Source of the DNA: VFMC01 sp963791635
Lineage (GTDB): Bacteria > Actinomycetota > Acidimicrobiia > Acidimicrobiales > Ilumatobacteraceae
Direction: 5' to 3'
DNA length: 64,000 nt
Assembly (NCBI GenBank): GCA_963791635.1
Contig: CAWBTC010000018.1
Coordinates: 124,001-188,000 of the forward strand
Shown here in pieces: positions 18,557 to 27,459 of this stretch. Numbering within the stretch: the first letter of the stretch is position 1; the number at the start of each line of letters is the position of its first letter. Both the position numbers and the translations under genes were made by a program. A model generated the notes under the pieces. The model was not told where the DNA came from and made no database searches. It was given only the letters and a program-made list of their open reading frames with translations.

Positions 18557-19540
18557 ATGAGCGCACCTGACCGAAACCTCGCACTGGAACTCGTACGTGT
18601 CACGGAGAGCGCGGCCCTGGCCGCGTCCCGATGGGTCGGACGAGGCGACAAGCTCGGTGCCGATGGTGCGGCCGTCGACGCGATGCGCACCGTCCTCAGC
18701 ACCGTCCCGATGGACGGCCTCGTCGTGATCGGCGAGGGCGAGAAGGACGAGGCCCCGATGCTGTTCAACGGCGAACGAGTCGGTGACGGGACACGACCCG
18801 AGGTCGATGTGGCCGTCGACCCGATCGACGGCACCAGCCTCACCGCGCTGGGCCGTGCGAACGCCATCTCGGTGATCGCCGTCAGCGACCGAGGCAGCAT
18901 GTTCGATCCAGGTCCATGCTTCTACATGACCAAGATCGCCGTCGGCCCCGATGCCGCCGGTTCGATCGACATCACGGCGACGCCCACACAGAACCTGCGC
19001 TGGATCGCAAAGGCCAAGGGCGAGAGCGTGCGTGACCTCACGGTCGTGATCCTCGACCGTCCTCGCCACGAAGAACTGATCGCCGAGGTGCGCGCGAGCG
19101 GTGCCAGAGTCAAGCTGATCGGCGACGGTGACATCTTCGGTGCGATCGCGACCGCGTGGCCCGATGCCGGCGTGGACGTGCTCTTCGGCGTCGGTGGAAC
19201 CCCTGAAGGTGTCGTGGCCGCCGCAGCGTTGAAGTGCATGGGTGGCGAGATCCAGGCTCGCCTGTGGCCGCGCAACGAGTCCGAGCGCAACGCGTCGATC
19301 GCCGCGGGCTACGACCTCGACGCGGTGCTCACCACCGACGACCTCGTGCAGGGCGACAACGCGTTCTTCGCGGCGACGGGCGTCACCGACGGCGAGTTGC
19401 TCCGCGGCGTGCGGTTCACCCCGCGCGGCGCCCAGACCCAGAGCCTCGTGATGCGCTCTCGCAGCGGCACGGTCCGCTTGGTGGAGGCACACCACCGTCT
19501 CGACAAGCTCGCCAGCTTCGCAGCGGTCGACTACAAGTAG
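18557..19540 (+). CDS. glpX: Class II fructose-1,6-bisphosphatase GlpX
   Basis: Hydrolyses fructose-1,6-bisphosphate in gluconeogenesis; the class II enzyme is usually the only one in actinobacteria. The 327-residue length is normal. Visible are IGEGEKDEAPMLF, the metal-binding DPIDGTSLT, and VGGTPEGVVAAAALKCMGG. ATG 18557 is chosen over the adjoining GTG 18554 because TACCGT lies 8 bp before it. The gene is convergent with the oxygenase gene downstream. Confidence 0.95.
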   Translation: MSAPDRNLALELVRVTESAALAASRWVGRGDKLGADGAAVDAMRTVLSTVPMDGLVVIGEGEKDEAPMLFNGERVGDGTRPEVDVAVDPIDGTSLTALGRANAISVIAVSDRGSMFDPGPCFYMTKIAVGPDAAGSIDITATPTQNLRWIAKAKGESVRDLTVVILDRPRHEELIAEVRASGARVKLIGDGDIFGAIATAWPDAGVDVLFGVGGTPEGVVAAAALKCMGGEIQARLWPRNESERNASIAAGYDLDAVLTTDDLVQGDNAFFAATGVTDGELLRGVRFTPRGAQTQSLVMRSRSGTVRLVEAHHRLDKLASFAAVDYK

Positions 19541-19588
19541 GACCCTGGCCTGGACACGACGACGCTCAACCGTCGGCGGAGACAGTCT

Positions 19589-20653
19589 TCAGGCGGGCGA
19601 CGCCGACACCAGGTCGGCGTGATGGATCGCCGCGACGTCCGGGTGTGAACGGAGCCGGAACTTGAGCCAGTTCTCGCCGTAGGTCGAAAAGACCGGATCC
19701 CCCGGGTCCACGTTCTGCCCGCCGACTGCATCGGCTGCGAGCGCCGGTGGCAGTTCGATCGGCGAGCAACTGGCCTCCATGCACGGGTTGAAGAAGTACG
19801 CAACGGAGATCCGTTGACGACCTGCGGGCGGGCTCACCACCCGGTGGCGTGTGGCCCGCAGATATCCGCCGGTCGCGAGTTGCAGCATCTCACCGAGGTT
19901 GAGCACGTACGCCCCGGGGCGTCGCGCGACGTCGACGAACGTGCCTCCGAGCTGCACCTGCAATCCGCCGACGTCGTCTTGATGGATGAAGGTCAGCAGT
20001 CCCGAATCGTGGTGTGCGCCGACACCGTGCTCGCTGTCGGTCCGCTCGGGCAACGCCGGGTACCGGATGATCTTCACGAGCACCTCGGGGTCAGGCGTCA
20101 CCAACGGCTCGAAGTGCTCCGCCGCCTGGCCGAGCGCCTCGGCGAGGGCGCGCAGGACGGTGCGCCCAACCACTTCCATCTGCGCCATCCAGGCCGTCAC
20201 CACGGGCTGCAGTTCGGGGACGGCCGGCGGCCATTGGTTCGGGCCGCGCAGCCGCATCCACGGCGGCGCGCCCGCATCCGCCTCGACCTCGGGACGTTCC
20301 GGGCCGATGTCGATCTGGTCGCGCCAATCGGGTCGACCGCCGGTGTGTTCCATCCCGAGGCGGGTGTATCCACGAAAGTGCGGCGAGTTGGTGTTCGCGA
20401 TCGCCAACCTGTCGGCCTCGGGGAGGTCGAAGAACCGTGCGGCCACCTGATGGACCTGGTCCTCGAGCTCGAGATCCACCCCGTGACCCTCCAGATGGGC
20501 GAAGCCAACGTCGTGGCAGGCGGCGCGCAGCTGGTCGACGAACATGCGCCCGGCAGGACCGGCCGGATCGGCGAGGTAGTGCCCGAGGTCGAGCACCGGG
20601 AGGACATCGGTGACGGCGTCGTGGGCGGCGTCGTGGACGGGCAGGTCGGTCAC
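19589..20653 (-). CDS. Isopenicillin N synthase family Fe(II) oxygenase
   Basis: A 354-residue non-haem iron dioxygenase, probably 2-oxoglutarate dependent. The iron ligands are His and Asp in GAHHDSGLLT and His in RATRHRV; the co-substrate-binding Arg-x-Ser is RQRISVAYF. The N-terminal DIOX_N-like region (VLPVLDLGHYL, GFAHLEGHGV) is present. These enzymes oxidise many small metabolites and the substrate is unknown. GTG 20653 has TACAGT 7 bp upstream. Divergent from the GGDEF-EAL gene. Confidence 0.85.
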   Translation of the reverse strand: MTDLPVHDAAHDAVTDVLPVLDLGHYLADPAGPAGRMFVDQLRAACHDVGFAHLEGHGVDLELEDQVHQVAARFFDLPEADRLAIANTNSPHFRGYTRLGMEHTGGRPDWRDQIDIGPERPEVEADAGAPPWMRLRGPNQWPPAVPELQPVVTAWMAQMEVVGRTVLRALAEALGQAAEHFEPLVTPDPEVLVKIIRYPALPERTDSEHGVGAHHDSGLLTFIHQDDVGGLQVQLGGTFVDVARRPGAYVLNLGEMLQLATGGYLRATRHRVVSPPAGRQRISVAYFFNPCMEASCSPIELPPALAADAVGGQNVDPGDPVFSTYGENWLKFRLRSHPDVAAIHHADLVSASPA

Positions 20654-20838
20654 GGCACCGACTGTAGCGATCCATGCTGGCGTGGCTCTCGGGTCGGCTC
20701 GTGCCCTTGCACCGCGCTGCGAGGGCGATCAAGGGGGCCCGCCACGTCTCGATTCGTCCGTCTGCCACGACGCTCATACCTCGATCGAGGCGGGCGCGTG
20801 GCGTCAAGGTCCTCTCAAGCCGACCCGATCAGGTGCCG

Positions 20839-22563
20839 ATGAATGAGGTCGATATGCGTGTACGGCGACCCAACCGGCGACGGACGCGGCGGCTCAGCCT
20901 CCTCGTCAGGTTCGCACTCATCAGCTTCGTGCTGCTCCTTGCCGTCGGCTTGGTGCTCGGGCAACGCCTCGGCGCGATCCAGCGCGAACGCAGCCTCGAC
21001 GACGCCGTGAAGAGCGCTCAGATCGTGGCCCAGGCAGGGGTGCAGCCCCAGATCAGCCCCGACGACCTCGACAACGACTTCGCGCCCCTCGATCTCGAGA
21101 CGCGCCAAGAGCTCGACGACGCGTTCGGTTCGGCGATCAGAGCCGACGGCGTCGTCCGGCTCAAGATCTGGAATCCGCAGCACTGGATCGTCTACAGCGA
21201 CAATCCGCTGCTGGTCGGCCGCTGGTTCCCCGGCGACGACGGTCTGGAGCGGGCCCTCGCGGGTGAGGTGAACTCGCAGGTGACCGATCTCAGCCGTCCT
21301 GAGGAGCTGGAAGAGCGTGACTTCGGTCGGCTGCTGGCGGTCTATGTCCCGCTGCGGGCGACCGACGGGCGGTTCACGGACGACGCCAGTGGAACGGTCG
21401 TCGGCGCCTTCGAGATCTACATCCCGTATGCGCCGATCGCCGCCGGGATCGTCGAGGACACCCGCACCCTCTACCTGTCGCTGGCCGTCGGTCTCGCGGT
21501 GCTGTACCTCGCGCTGTTCCGCCTCGTCGCAGGAGCGTCGCGCCGCCTGCGCATCCAGGCACAGGAGAACGCGCACCAGGCCACCCACGACGCGCTCACC
21601 GCCCTCCCGAACCGACGGCAGTTGATGCTCGATCTGCAGTCGATGCTCGATCGTCGGTATGGCTCGAGGTACGTGGCACTCGCCCTTGTCGACATCGACC
21701 GCTTCAAGGAGATCAACGACGCCCTCGGCCATCCGAGCGGAGACTTGGTGCTCCATGCGATCGCGAATCGGTTCCGCGAGCAGATGCCCGACGCGACGGT
21801 CGCCCGCATCGGCGGCGACGAGTTCGCCATCGCAGCCGAGAACCTGCCCCACGCACAGGCGGCTCTCGCCGTCGCGACCCGCATCGAGGACGCGCTCCGC
21901 GAGCCGTTCGAGGTGGCCGGCATCTCGGTGTCCGTGCATCCGAGCATCGGCATCGCGATGGGTCCTGACGACGGTCGTGATGCCGACGAGCTGCTCCAGC
22001 ACGCCGACGTCGCCATGTATGTCGCCAAGCGCACCGGCTCGGTTCGGCAGCTCTACTCGCGCGATCTCGATCACTACAGCCCCGACCGGTTGTCACTGGC
22101 CGGGGAGCTGCGCGACGCGATCGACACCGCCTCCGGAGAGGTCCACCTCGCCTACCAGCCAAAGCTCGACCTTCGCACCGATGAGATCAAGGGCGTCGAG
22201 TGCCTCGTGCGCTGGAAGCACCCCCAACGCGGGTTCGTGCCGCCGGCGGAGTTCCTCCCGATCATCGAGAACACCGAGCTGATCGCGCCGCTGACCTGGC
22301 TCGTGCTCGATCAGGCCCTCGGGACGTGTGCGAACTGGCGTCGTCACGGTCTCGAGATCCAGATGGCGGTGAACATCTCGGCCCGCACCATCGGGTCACC
22401 GGAGCTCGTACACGCGAGTGGTCGCGTCGCTCGAGAAGTACGCCCTGCCGGCCAGCGCGCTCGAGCTGGAGCTCACCGAGAGTGCCCTGCTCGGCGATCA
22501 CAGCGTGGCCGCGAAGAACGTGAAGAGATTCCGCGAGCTCGGCGTGAGCATCGCGATCGATGA
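20839..22563 (+). CDS. GGDEF-EAL cyclic-di-GMP protein, 5' part (frameshifted)
   Basis: Encodes a membrane sensor: a transmembrane helix near residues 21-38 (LLVRFALISFVLLLAVGLVLG), an extracytoplasmic region of about 170 residues, a second helix, then a GGDEF domain with intact GGDEF and the first half of an EAL domain. The EAL signature reads ECL (VECLVRWKHP), with the metal-binding Glu kept. Sense reading stops near 22417: the frame then runs into unrelated residues and ends at 22563, while the rest of the EAL domain continues in the next frame from 22418. One extra base at 22411-22417 explains this. ATG 20839 has AGGTG 3 bases before it. Confidence 0.8.
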   Translation: MNEVDMRVRRPNRRRTRRLSLLVRFALISFVLLLAVGLVLGQRLGAIQRERSLDDAVKSAQIVAQAGVQPQISPDDLDNDFAPLDLETRQELDDAFGSAIRADGVVRLKIWNPQHWIVYSDNPLLVGRWFPGDDGLERALAGEVNSQVTDLSRPEELEERDFGRLLAVYVPLRATDGRFTDDASGTVVGAFEIYIPYAPIAAGIVEDTRTLYLSLAVGLAVLYLALFRLVAGASRRLRIQAQENAHQATHDALTALPNRRQLMLDLQSMLDRRYGSRYVALALVDIDRFKEINDALGHPSGDLVLHAIANRFREQMPDATVARIGGDEFAIAAENLPHAQAALAVATRIEDALREPFEVAGISVSVHPSIGIAMGPDDGRDADELLQHADVAMYVAKRTGSVRQLYSRDLDHYSPDRLSLAGELRDAIDTASGEVHLAYQPKLDLRTDEIKGVECLVRWKHPQRGFVPPAEFLPIIENTELIAPLTWLVLDQALGTCANWRRHGLEIQMAVNISARTIGSPELVHASGRVAREVRPAGQRARAGAHRECPARRSQRGREEREEIPRARREHRDR

Positions 22564-23596
22564 CTTCGGCACTGGCTACGCGTCCATCGGGTACCTGACC
22601 ACGATGCCGATCTCGGCGGTCAAGATCGACCGCTCGTTCGTCGACAGGATGTTCTCCGATCCCGCTGCGGCTGCGGTCGTGAACTTCAGCCTCGGTCTCG
22701 GACAGCAACTCGGCCTCGAGGTCGTTGCCGAAGGCATCGAGGACGAGCCGACGCTCGAGGAACTGCGCCGCCTCGGTTGCACCACAGCCCAGGGCTACTT
22801 CATCAGCCGACCGCTGGGTTCCACAGAGTTCCTGCACTGGCTGCTCGCCTGGAGCACTCGCCACCTCAGTCCCGGCGACATCGCACCGGAGCTCGACGAG
22901 CAGGCATCGCCCCCCGATGGCTCGGCCTACACCGGCAGCCCGTACGACCTGGTCGGCGTGTCCGCGTCGGCGGCCGCCGGTCCGTCCGCCATGTCGGGTT
23001 CGGCGACGGCACTCGCCCCGGCACCCCTCGCCCCGGCTGCGGCGACGGCCCTGCCGGCGCCGGTGCCGTTCGAAGACCTCGATCGCCACCGTGACGACGC
23101 CCGCGAACGAGACGACGACATCCCGACGATGCCGAAGTTGGACGGACTCGGCGCCTCAGCCGCCAGCCGTGGCTCGTTGCCGAGCGTGCTCGCGGCGTCG
23201 CTCACCACGACGTCCTTCGACGATCTCGCCCCGCTGTACGACCGTGGCCCGTCGCAGCAAACGGCCTCGGCTCCCTCCTTGACGCCGCCGATGTCACCGA
23301 CGTCACCGATACCGGACTCAACGGTCGTCCGTGCCACCGCACCCGCCACCGCACCCGCCACCGCACCTGTGCCTGCACCGCCGGCCCCGTCCGGGCGCAC
23401 GTCCGGGTTGAGCGGCGGTCCGATGCTCCCGGCACTCCCGGCACTGTCGCTGACGCTCCGGGGCCCCGGCACCTCCGACGACAGGTCGGCCCGCGCCGCA
23501 CGCACCCCCGATGCCGCCGACGCCGCAGGCACTGTCGGCTCCGCCGATTCGTCCACCATTCCGTCGTCCGACGATGCGCCGGAGGTGCCGTCATGA
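22418..23596 (+). CDS. EAL domain and Pro/Ala-rich tail, 3' part of the frameshifted gene
   Basis: Continues the GGDEF-EAL protein in another frame. It starts at VVASLEKYALPASALELELTES and includes the catalytic IAIDDFGTGYAS, VKIDRSFV and VVAEGIE motifs of a cyclic-di-GMP phosphodiesterase. The EAL domain ends near 22860. A tail of about 240 residues follows, low in complexity and rich in Ala, Pro, Ser and Thr, with a 12-bp DNA repeat at 23333-23368. GTG at 22418 could serve as a restart, but a stand-alone half EAL domain would not fold. Its stop overlaps the next gene's ATG (ATGA). Confidence 0.78.
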   Translation: MVASLEKYALPASALELELTESALLGDHSVAAKNVKRFRELGVSIAIDDFGTGYASIGYLTTMPISAVKIDRSFVDRMFSDPAAAAVVNFSLGLGQQLGLEVVAEGIEDEPTLEELRRLGCTTAQGYFISRPLGSTEFLHWLLAWSTRHLSPGDIAPELDEQASPPDGSAYTGSPYDLVGVSASAAAGPSAMSGSATALAPAPLAPAAATALPAPVPFEDLDRHRDDARERDDDIPTMPKLDGLGASAASRGSLPSVLAASLTTTSFDDLAPLYDRGPSQQTASAPSLTPPMSPTSPIPDSTVVRATAPATAPATAPVPAPPAPSGRTSGLSGGPMLPALPALSLTLRGPGTSDDRSARAARTPDAADAAGTVGSADSSTIPSSDDAPEVPS

Positions 23597-24615
23597 TCGT
23601 CCCGCCCATCACCGGCAGGACCGGTCGCGCCGGTCAGGCCAGGCGTCGCCGCGCCGCCCGGCGCTCAGCCCAGACACTGGCCGCACTGGTCGCACTCGCC
23701 GGTGTCGCAGCGTGCGGTGGCGGCGAATCGGCAGACAACGTCGAGATCCCCTTCGTCTTCGATCTCGCCCACGACCCCACGTCCGCGATCCCGGAAGTGG
23801 ATCCCGAACGCCAGAACGTGATGGAGGCCGATCTCCTCCGCAACCGGCTGGAGAAGGAGTTCACCTGGCACGGAGTGACCCTCGCGCAGGTGATGCGAGC
23901 GGGGCACGCCGGTGACGCCTCACTCGACGCGTGGTTGAAGGAGCTCACGTCGAACACCGATGACATCACCGCCGCGGTTGGTCTTGTCTACGGCCCCACC
24001 GAAGCTCGTGCCTTCAACCAACAGTGGGCTCAACACACGCAGTTCCTCGTCGACTACGCGGTGGCCATCTCACGCGACGACGAGACCGCGGCGAATCTCG
24101 CCCGCGAACAGCTCGTGGCCTATGCCAGGGACTCCGGCACCTTCTTCCAGACGGTCACGAGCACGCGTCTGCCGGCAGACGCAGTGCGCGAGTTGCTCGA
24201 CACGCACGTCGCGCACATGCTCGGCATGATCGACGCCGTCGACTCGAACGACACCGAAGGCGCGCTCGCTGTAGCCCTCGACGACAACGCGTACCTGTCG
24301 CAGATCGCTCAGGGCATCTCGTCGGCAATCGTGGGGCAGAACAGCCGCGCCTTCCCCGGAGCGCTCGAGACCGAGACGTCGCTGTACTGCTCGATCATCA
24401 CCAAGGCGACCGGCGACTACGTACTTCGCGAGCTGTTCGTGCCGAGCGACGGGGTCCAGTCGGCCGCATCCTTCGAGGCCACCACAGGCATCTCGTTCGG
24501 TACGGTCGTGGGCGTGATCGACCAGTTGCAGGCCACAGATCCAGCGTTGGTGGCTCAGAGCGCCGACCTGGCCCTCGAGCGGGCGTTCGAGCACGCTCGA
24601 CCCGTGGCCCCGTAA
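23593..24615 (+). CDS. Helical lipoprotein coupled to the GGDEF-EAL gene
   Basis: A 340-residue predicted lipoprotein: Arg-rich N-terminus, hydrophobic segment and lipobox GVAAC at about 37-41. The mature part looks all-helical, with two units that each hold LRNRLEKEFTWHGVTLAQVM-like and TSNTDDITAAVGLVYG-like stretches. These resemble four-helix units found in secreted proteins of Bacillus and actinobacteria, but the match is by eye and no function is known. The ATG overlaps the stop of the EAL frame by 4 bases, so the lipoprotein and the cyclic-di-GMP enzyme are made together. Confidence 0.65.
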   Translation: MIVPPITGRTGRAGQARRRRAARRSAQTLAALVALAGVAACGGGESADNVEIPFVFDLAHDPTSAIPEVDPERQNVMEADLLRNRLEKEFTWHGVTLAQVMRAGHAGDASLDAWLKELTSNTDDITAAVGLVYGPTEARAFNQQWAQHTQFLVDYAVAISRDDETAANLAREQLVAYARDSGTFFQTVTSTRLPADAVRELLDTHVAHMLGMIDAVDSNDTEGALAVALDDNAYLSQIAQGISSAIVGQNSRAFPGALETETSLYCSIITKATGDYVLRELFVPSDGVQSAASFEATTGISFGTVVGVIDQLQATDPALVAQSADLALERAFEHARPVAP

Positions 24616-24638
24616 CCCGTCGTCCCTCCCGGCGAGTC

Positions 24639-25415
24639 TCAGCGCTGCACGAGGCTCGACAACCGCCGGGTGATGCCCCGCGGCGTGATGCCGGTTGCGG
24701 AGGCCAATCCCTTGTAGATCACGCCGGGCACCGACATCGCCCGACCCCTGGCCACATCGTCCAGGCCGGCTTTGGCCACCTGCTCGGCAGTGAGCCACGC
24801 GAAGGCCGGATAGGTGCTCGAGTACGACTCGCTGTTGCTCACGCTCTGGAACTCGGTCCGGGTGAGACCAGGGCAGAGCACCGTCACATGCACGCCGGTG
24901 CCGCGCATCTCCTCGTGGAGGCTCTCCGTGAAGCTGGTCACGTATGCCTTGGTGGCGGCGTACACCGACAGCTTGGGCGCCGGCTGGAAGCTCGCCACAC
25001 TGCTCACGTTGAGCAGGTAGCCGCGGCCGCGGGGCACCATCGTCGCAAGTGCGGCGTGGCTGAGACGCGTGAGCGCGCGCACGTTGAGGGTGATCTCGTC
25101 GTCGAGCCGGTCGGGGTCGAGCTCGTGGAAGTCGCCGGATGTGCCGAAGCCGGCGTTGTTCACCACGAGGTCGATCGGTTCGGTCGTGCTTGCCACTCGG
25201 GCCGCCACTGCGGCCATGCCGGCGTCAGATGCGAGGTCGGCGGCGAGCACCTCGATGCCGGTGTGCGCGTCGGCGAGTTCCTGCAAGCGCCCCACGCGTC
25301 GGGCCACGATCACTTGGGGCACGCCGGCGTCGGCGAGCCGGCGCACCATCGCTTCTCCGATGCCGCTGGACGCACCAGTGACGAGCGCGGATGTGAACGG
25401 GACATGAGCAGCCAT
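24639..25415 (-). CDS. Short-chain dehydrogenase/reductase
   Basis: A 258-residue classical SDR with the nucleotide-binding TGASSGIG, structural NNAG, catalytic Ser in NVSSVAS and the YAATK (YxxxK) pair. It resembles the DltE-like group of NAD(P)-dependent oxidoreductases; the substrate is unknown. ATG 25415 has TACCCT 8 bp upstream. It is convergent with the coupled lipoprotein and lies downstream of atpC in the same direction, but with its own promoter. Confidence 0.87.
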   Translation of the reverse strand: MAAHVPFTSALVTGASSGIGEAMVRRLADAGVPQVIVARRVGRLQELADAHTGIEVLAADLASDAGMAAVAARVASTTEPIDLVVNNAGFGTSGDFHELDPDRLDDEITLNVRALTRLSHAALATMVPRGRGYLLNVSSVASFQPAPKLSVYAATKAYVTSFTESLHEEMRGTGVHVTVLCPGLTRTEFQSVSNSESYSSTYPAFAWLTAEQVAKAGLDDVARGRAMSVPGVIYKGLASATGITPRGITRRLSSLVQR

Positions 25416-25492
25416 GAACCCGGAGGGTACCGGGCCGCGACGCCGCACGTCAGGTCTCGTCGCCGCCCCGAGGAACCGGTGCGGAACCGGAC

Positions 25493-25544
25493 GGATCAGT
25501 GGGCGAGGATCAGTGGGCGAGGATCAGTGGGCGAGGATCAGTGG
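25493..25544. repeat. 14-bp tandem repeat at the atpC stop
   Basis: Four copies of a 14-bp unit (GGATCAGTGGGCGA) start at 25493, 25507, 25521 and 25535. The last copy contains the atpC stop codon (25538-25540, minus strand). No hairpin terminator is seen at this operon end. Confidence 0.9.
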
Positions 25545-25954
25545 ACGCCGGCAGCGCTGCCGACGCCGCCGGTCGCGTTGAGACGGGCGTGCGCCCGGGC
25601 CAATGCGGCGGCAGCTTCTGCGTCGTGCTCGCGACGGAGCAGCTCCTCGGCACGGTCCTTGGCCGCGAGCGCACGGGCGCGATCGATCTGATCCGCGAGT
25701 TCCGCGGCATCGGACAGGATGCTGACCGTGGTACCGCTCACCTGCACGAAGCCGCCGTGGACGGCGACGTCGAGCACCGTGCCGTTGGCCAGCGTGATGC
25801 GAGTGTGGTTCTCGGTGAGAGCGCCGAGGAACGGGGCGTGACCGGGCAGGAACGCGATCTCGCCGCCACCGATGGTGCGCGTGATCACCTGGGATGCCTC
25901 ACCCGAGAAGAGGACCTTCTCGGGCGACACGACCTCGACCTGCATGGTGGCCAT
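25538..25954 (-). CDS. atpC: ATP synthase epsilon subunit
   Basis: Central-stalk subunit of F1 that couples rotation and can inhibit ATP hydrolysis. The 138-residue protein has the N-terminal beta-sandwich (VEVVSPEKVLFSGEA, LPGHAPFLGAL) and a C-terminal helical hairpin rich in Ala, Arg and Glu. ATG 25954 lies 2 bases after the atpD stop, so the genes are coupled; an internal Met at position 4 is possible. It is the last gene of the atp operon. Confidence 0.95.
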   Translation of the reverse strand: MATMQVEVVSPEKVLFSGEASQVITRTIGGGEIAFLPGHAPFLGALTENHTRITLANGTVLDVAVHGGFVQVSGTTVSILSDAAELADQIDRARALAAKDRAEELLRREHDAEAAAALARAHARLNATGGVGSAAGVH

Positions 25955-25956
25955 GA

Positions 25957-27393
25957 TCAGGCCGCGCCTTCTTGCAGCGCCTTCGCCTTGGCGAGCACCT
26001 GCTCGACGCCACCGACGTTGAGGAACGCCTGCTCCGGGACATCGTCGAGGTCGCCACGGACGATTGCCTCGAAGCTCTCGACGGTCTCGGCGACCGGCAC
26101 GGTCTCACCGCTGACGCCGGTGAACACCTCGGCAACGTAGAACGGCTGCGAGAGGAAGCGCTGTACCTTGCGGGCGCGAGACACCGTCAGTCGGTCCTCC
26201 TCGGAGAGCTCGTCGAGACCGAGGATGGCGATGATGTCCTGCAGCTCCTTGTAGCGCTGCAGGATCTCCTGGACGCGTCGGGCCACGTCGTAGTGACGCT
26301 GTCCGACGACCTCGGGCTGGAGGATGGTCGACGTCGACGCCAGAGGGTCCACGGCCGGGTAGATGCCGAGCGATGCGATCTGACGGCTGAGCTCTGTCGT
26401 GGCGTCGAGGAAGGTGAAGGTGGTGAACGGTGCCGGGTCGGTGTAGTCGTCGGCGGGCACGTACACGGCCTGCAGCGAGGTGATCGAGCGGCCGCGCGTC
26501 GAGGTGATCCGCTCCTGCAGCTGCCCCATCTCGTCGGCAAGCGTTGGCTGGTAACCCACGGCCGATGGCATGCGGCCGAGGAGCGTCGACACCTCGGATC
26601 CCGCCTGCACGAAGCGGAAGATGTTGTCGACGAACAGCAGCACGTCCTGGTTCTGGACGTCGCGGAAGTACTCGGCCATGGTGAGCGCCGACAGCGCGAC
26701 GCGCAGGCGCACGCCCGGCGGCTCGTCCATCTGGCCGAACACGAGGGCGGCCTTCTCGAACACGCCCGACTCCTCCATCTCCAGCCGAAGGTCGGTGCCC
26801 TCACGGGTGCGCTCGCCGACACCGGCGAACACCGACACGCCACCGTGGTTCTGCGCGACACGACGGATCATCTCGGTGATGAGCACGGTCTTGCCCACAC
26901 CCGCACCGCCGAACAGGCCGATCTTGCCGCCGGCAACGTACGGGGTGAGGAGGTCGATGACCTTGATGCCGGTCTCGAAGAGGCGCTTCGACGGCTCGAG
27001 AGCGGCGAAGTCGGGGGCCGGACGGTGGATGTCCCAGCGCTCGATGTCGGCGAAGTCGGCGTTGTCGCCGTCGAGCACCTCGCCCCACACGTTCCACACG
27101 TGGCCGAGGGTGCGGTCACCGACGGGCACGTTCAGGCCGCGACCGGTGTCGCGCACCGAGGTGCCACGGGTGAGGCCGTCGGTCGGCTTCATGCAGACCG
27201 CGCGCACGCGACTGTCACCCAGTTGCTGGGCGACCTCGGCGAGGATCACGACGGGCTTGCCGTCGACCTGCACGGTGAACTCCAGCGCGTGGTTCAGCTC
27301 GGGCAGCGAGCCGCGAGGGAACTCGACGTCGATCACGGGGCCGGCGATACCGACGACGCGTCCGTCCTTGTTGTCCGTTTCCGTCATGGTCAT
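25957..27393 (-). CDS. atpD: ATP synthase beta subunit
   Basis: Catalytic subunit of F1. The 478-residue protein has Walker A GGAGVGKT (162-169), the catalytic Glu in GERTREG, Walker B LLFVDN and the signature PAVDPLAS with the preceding LGIY. The DELSEED-loop equivalent is DELSEED exactly. Length is normal. It lies 66 bp downstream of atpG and is coupled to atpC. Confidence 0.98.
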   Translation of the reverse strand: MTMTETDNKDGRVVGIAGPVIDVEFPRGSLPELNHALEFTVQVDGKPVVILAEVAQQLGDSRVRAVCMKPTDGLTRGTSVRDTGRGLNVPVGDRTLGHVWNVWGEVLDGDNADFADIERWDIHRPAPDFAALEPSKRLFETGIKVIDLLTPYVAGGKIGLFGGAGVGKTVLITEMIRRVAQNHGGVSVFAGVGERTREGTDLRLEMEESGVFEKAALVFGQMDEPPGVRLRVALSALTMAEYFRDVQNQDVLLFVDNIFRFVQAGSEVSTLLGRMPSAVGYQPTLADEMGQLQERITSTRGRSITSLQAVYVPADDYTDPAPFTTFTFLDATTELSRQIASLGIYPAVDPLASTSTILQPEVVGQRHYDVARRVQEILQRYKELQDIIAILGLDELSEEDRLTVSRARKVQRFLSQPFYVAEVFTGVSGETVPVAETVESFEAIVRGDLDDVPEQAFLNVGGVEQVLAKAKALQEGAA

Positions 27394-27459
27394 GGGATGG
27401 TGTTCCTTGTTCTCGTTGCGCTCGAAGATTCAGTGTTGGTGTGCTTCAGGGGGTGTGCG

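Noticed and set aside
18554..19495. Upstream extension of the S9 peptidase frame
   Set aside because: It is antisense to glpX; the conserved S9 N-terminus and the -10 element place the start at 18337.
23333..23368. 12-bp repeat in the EAL tail as a mobile element
   Set aside because: It is an in-frame low-complexity coding repeat (Ala-Thr-Ala-Pro).
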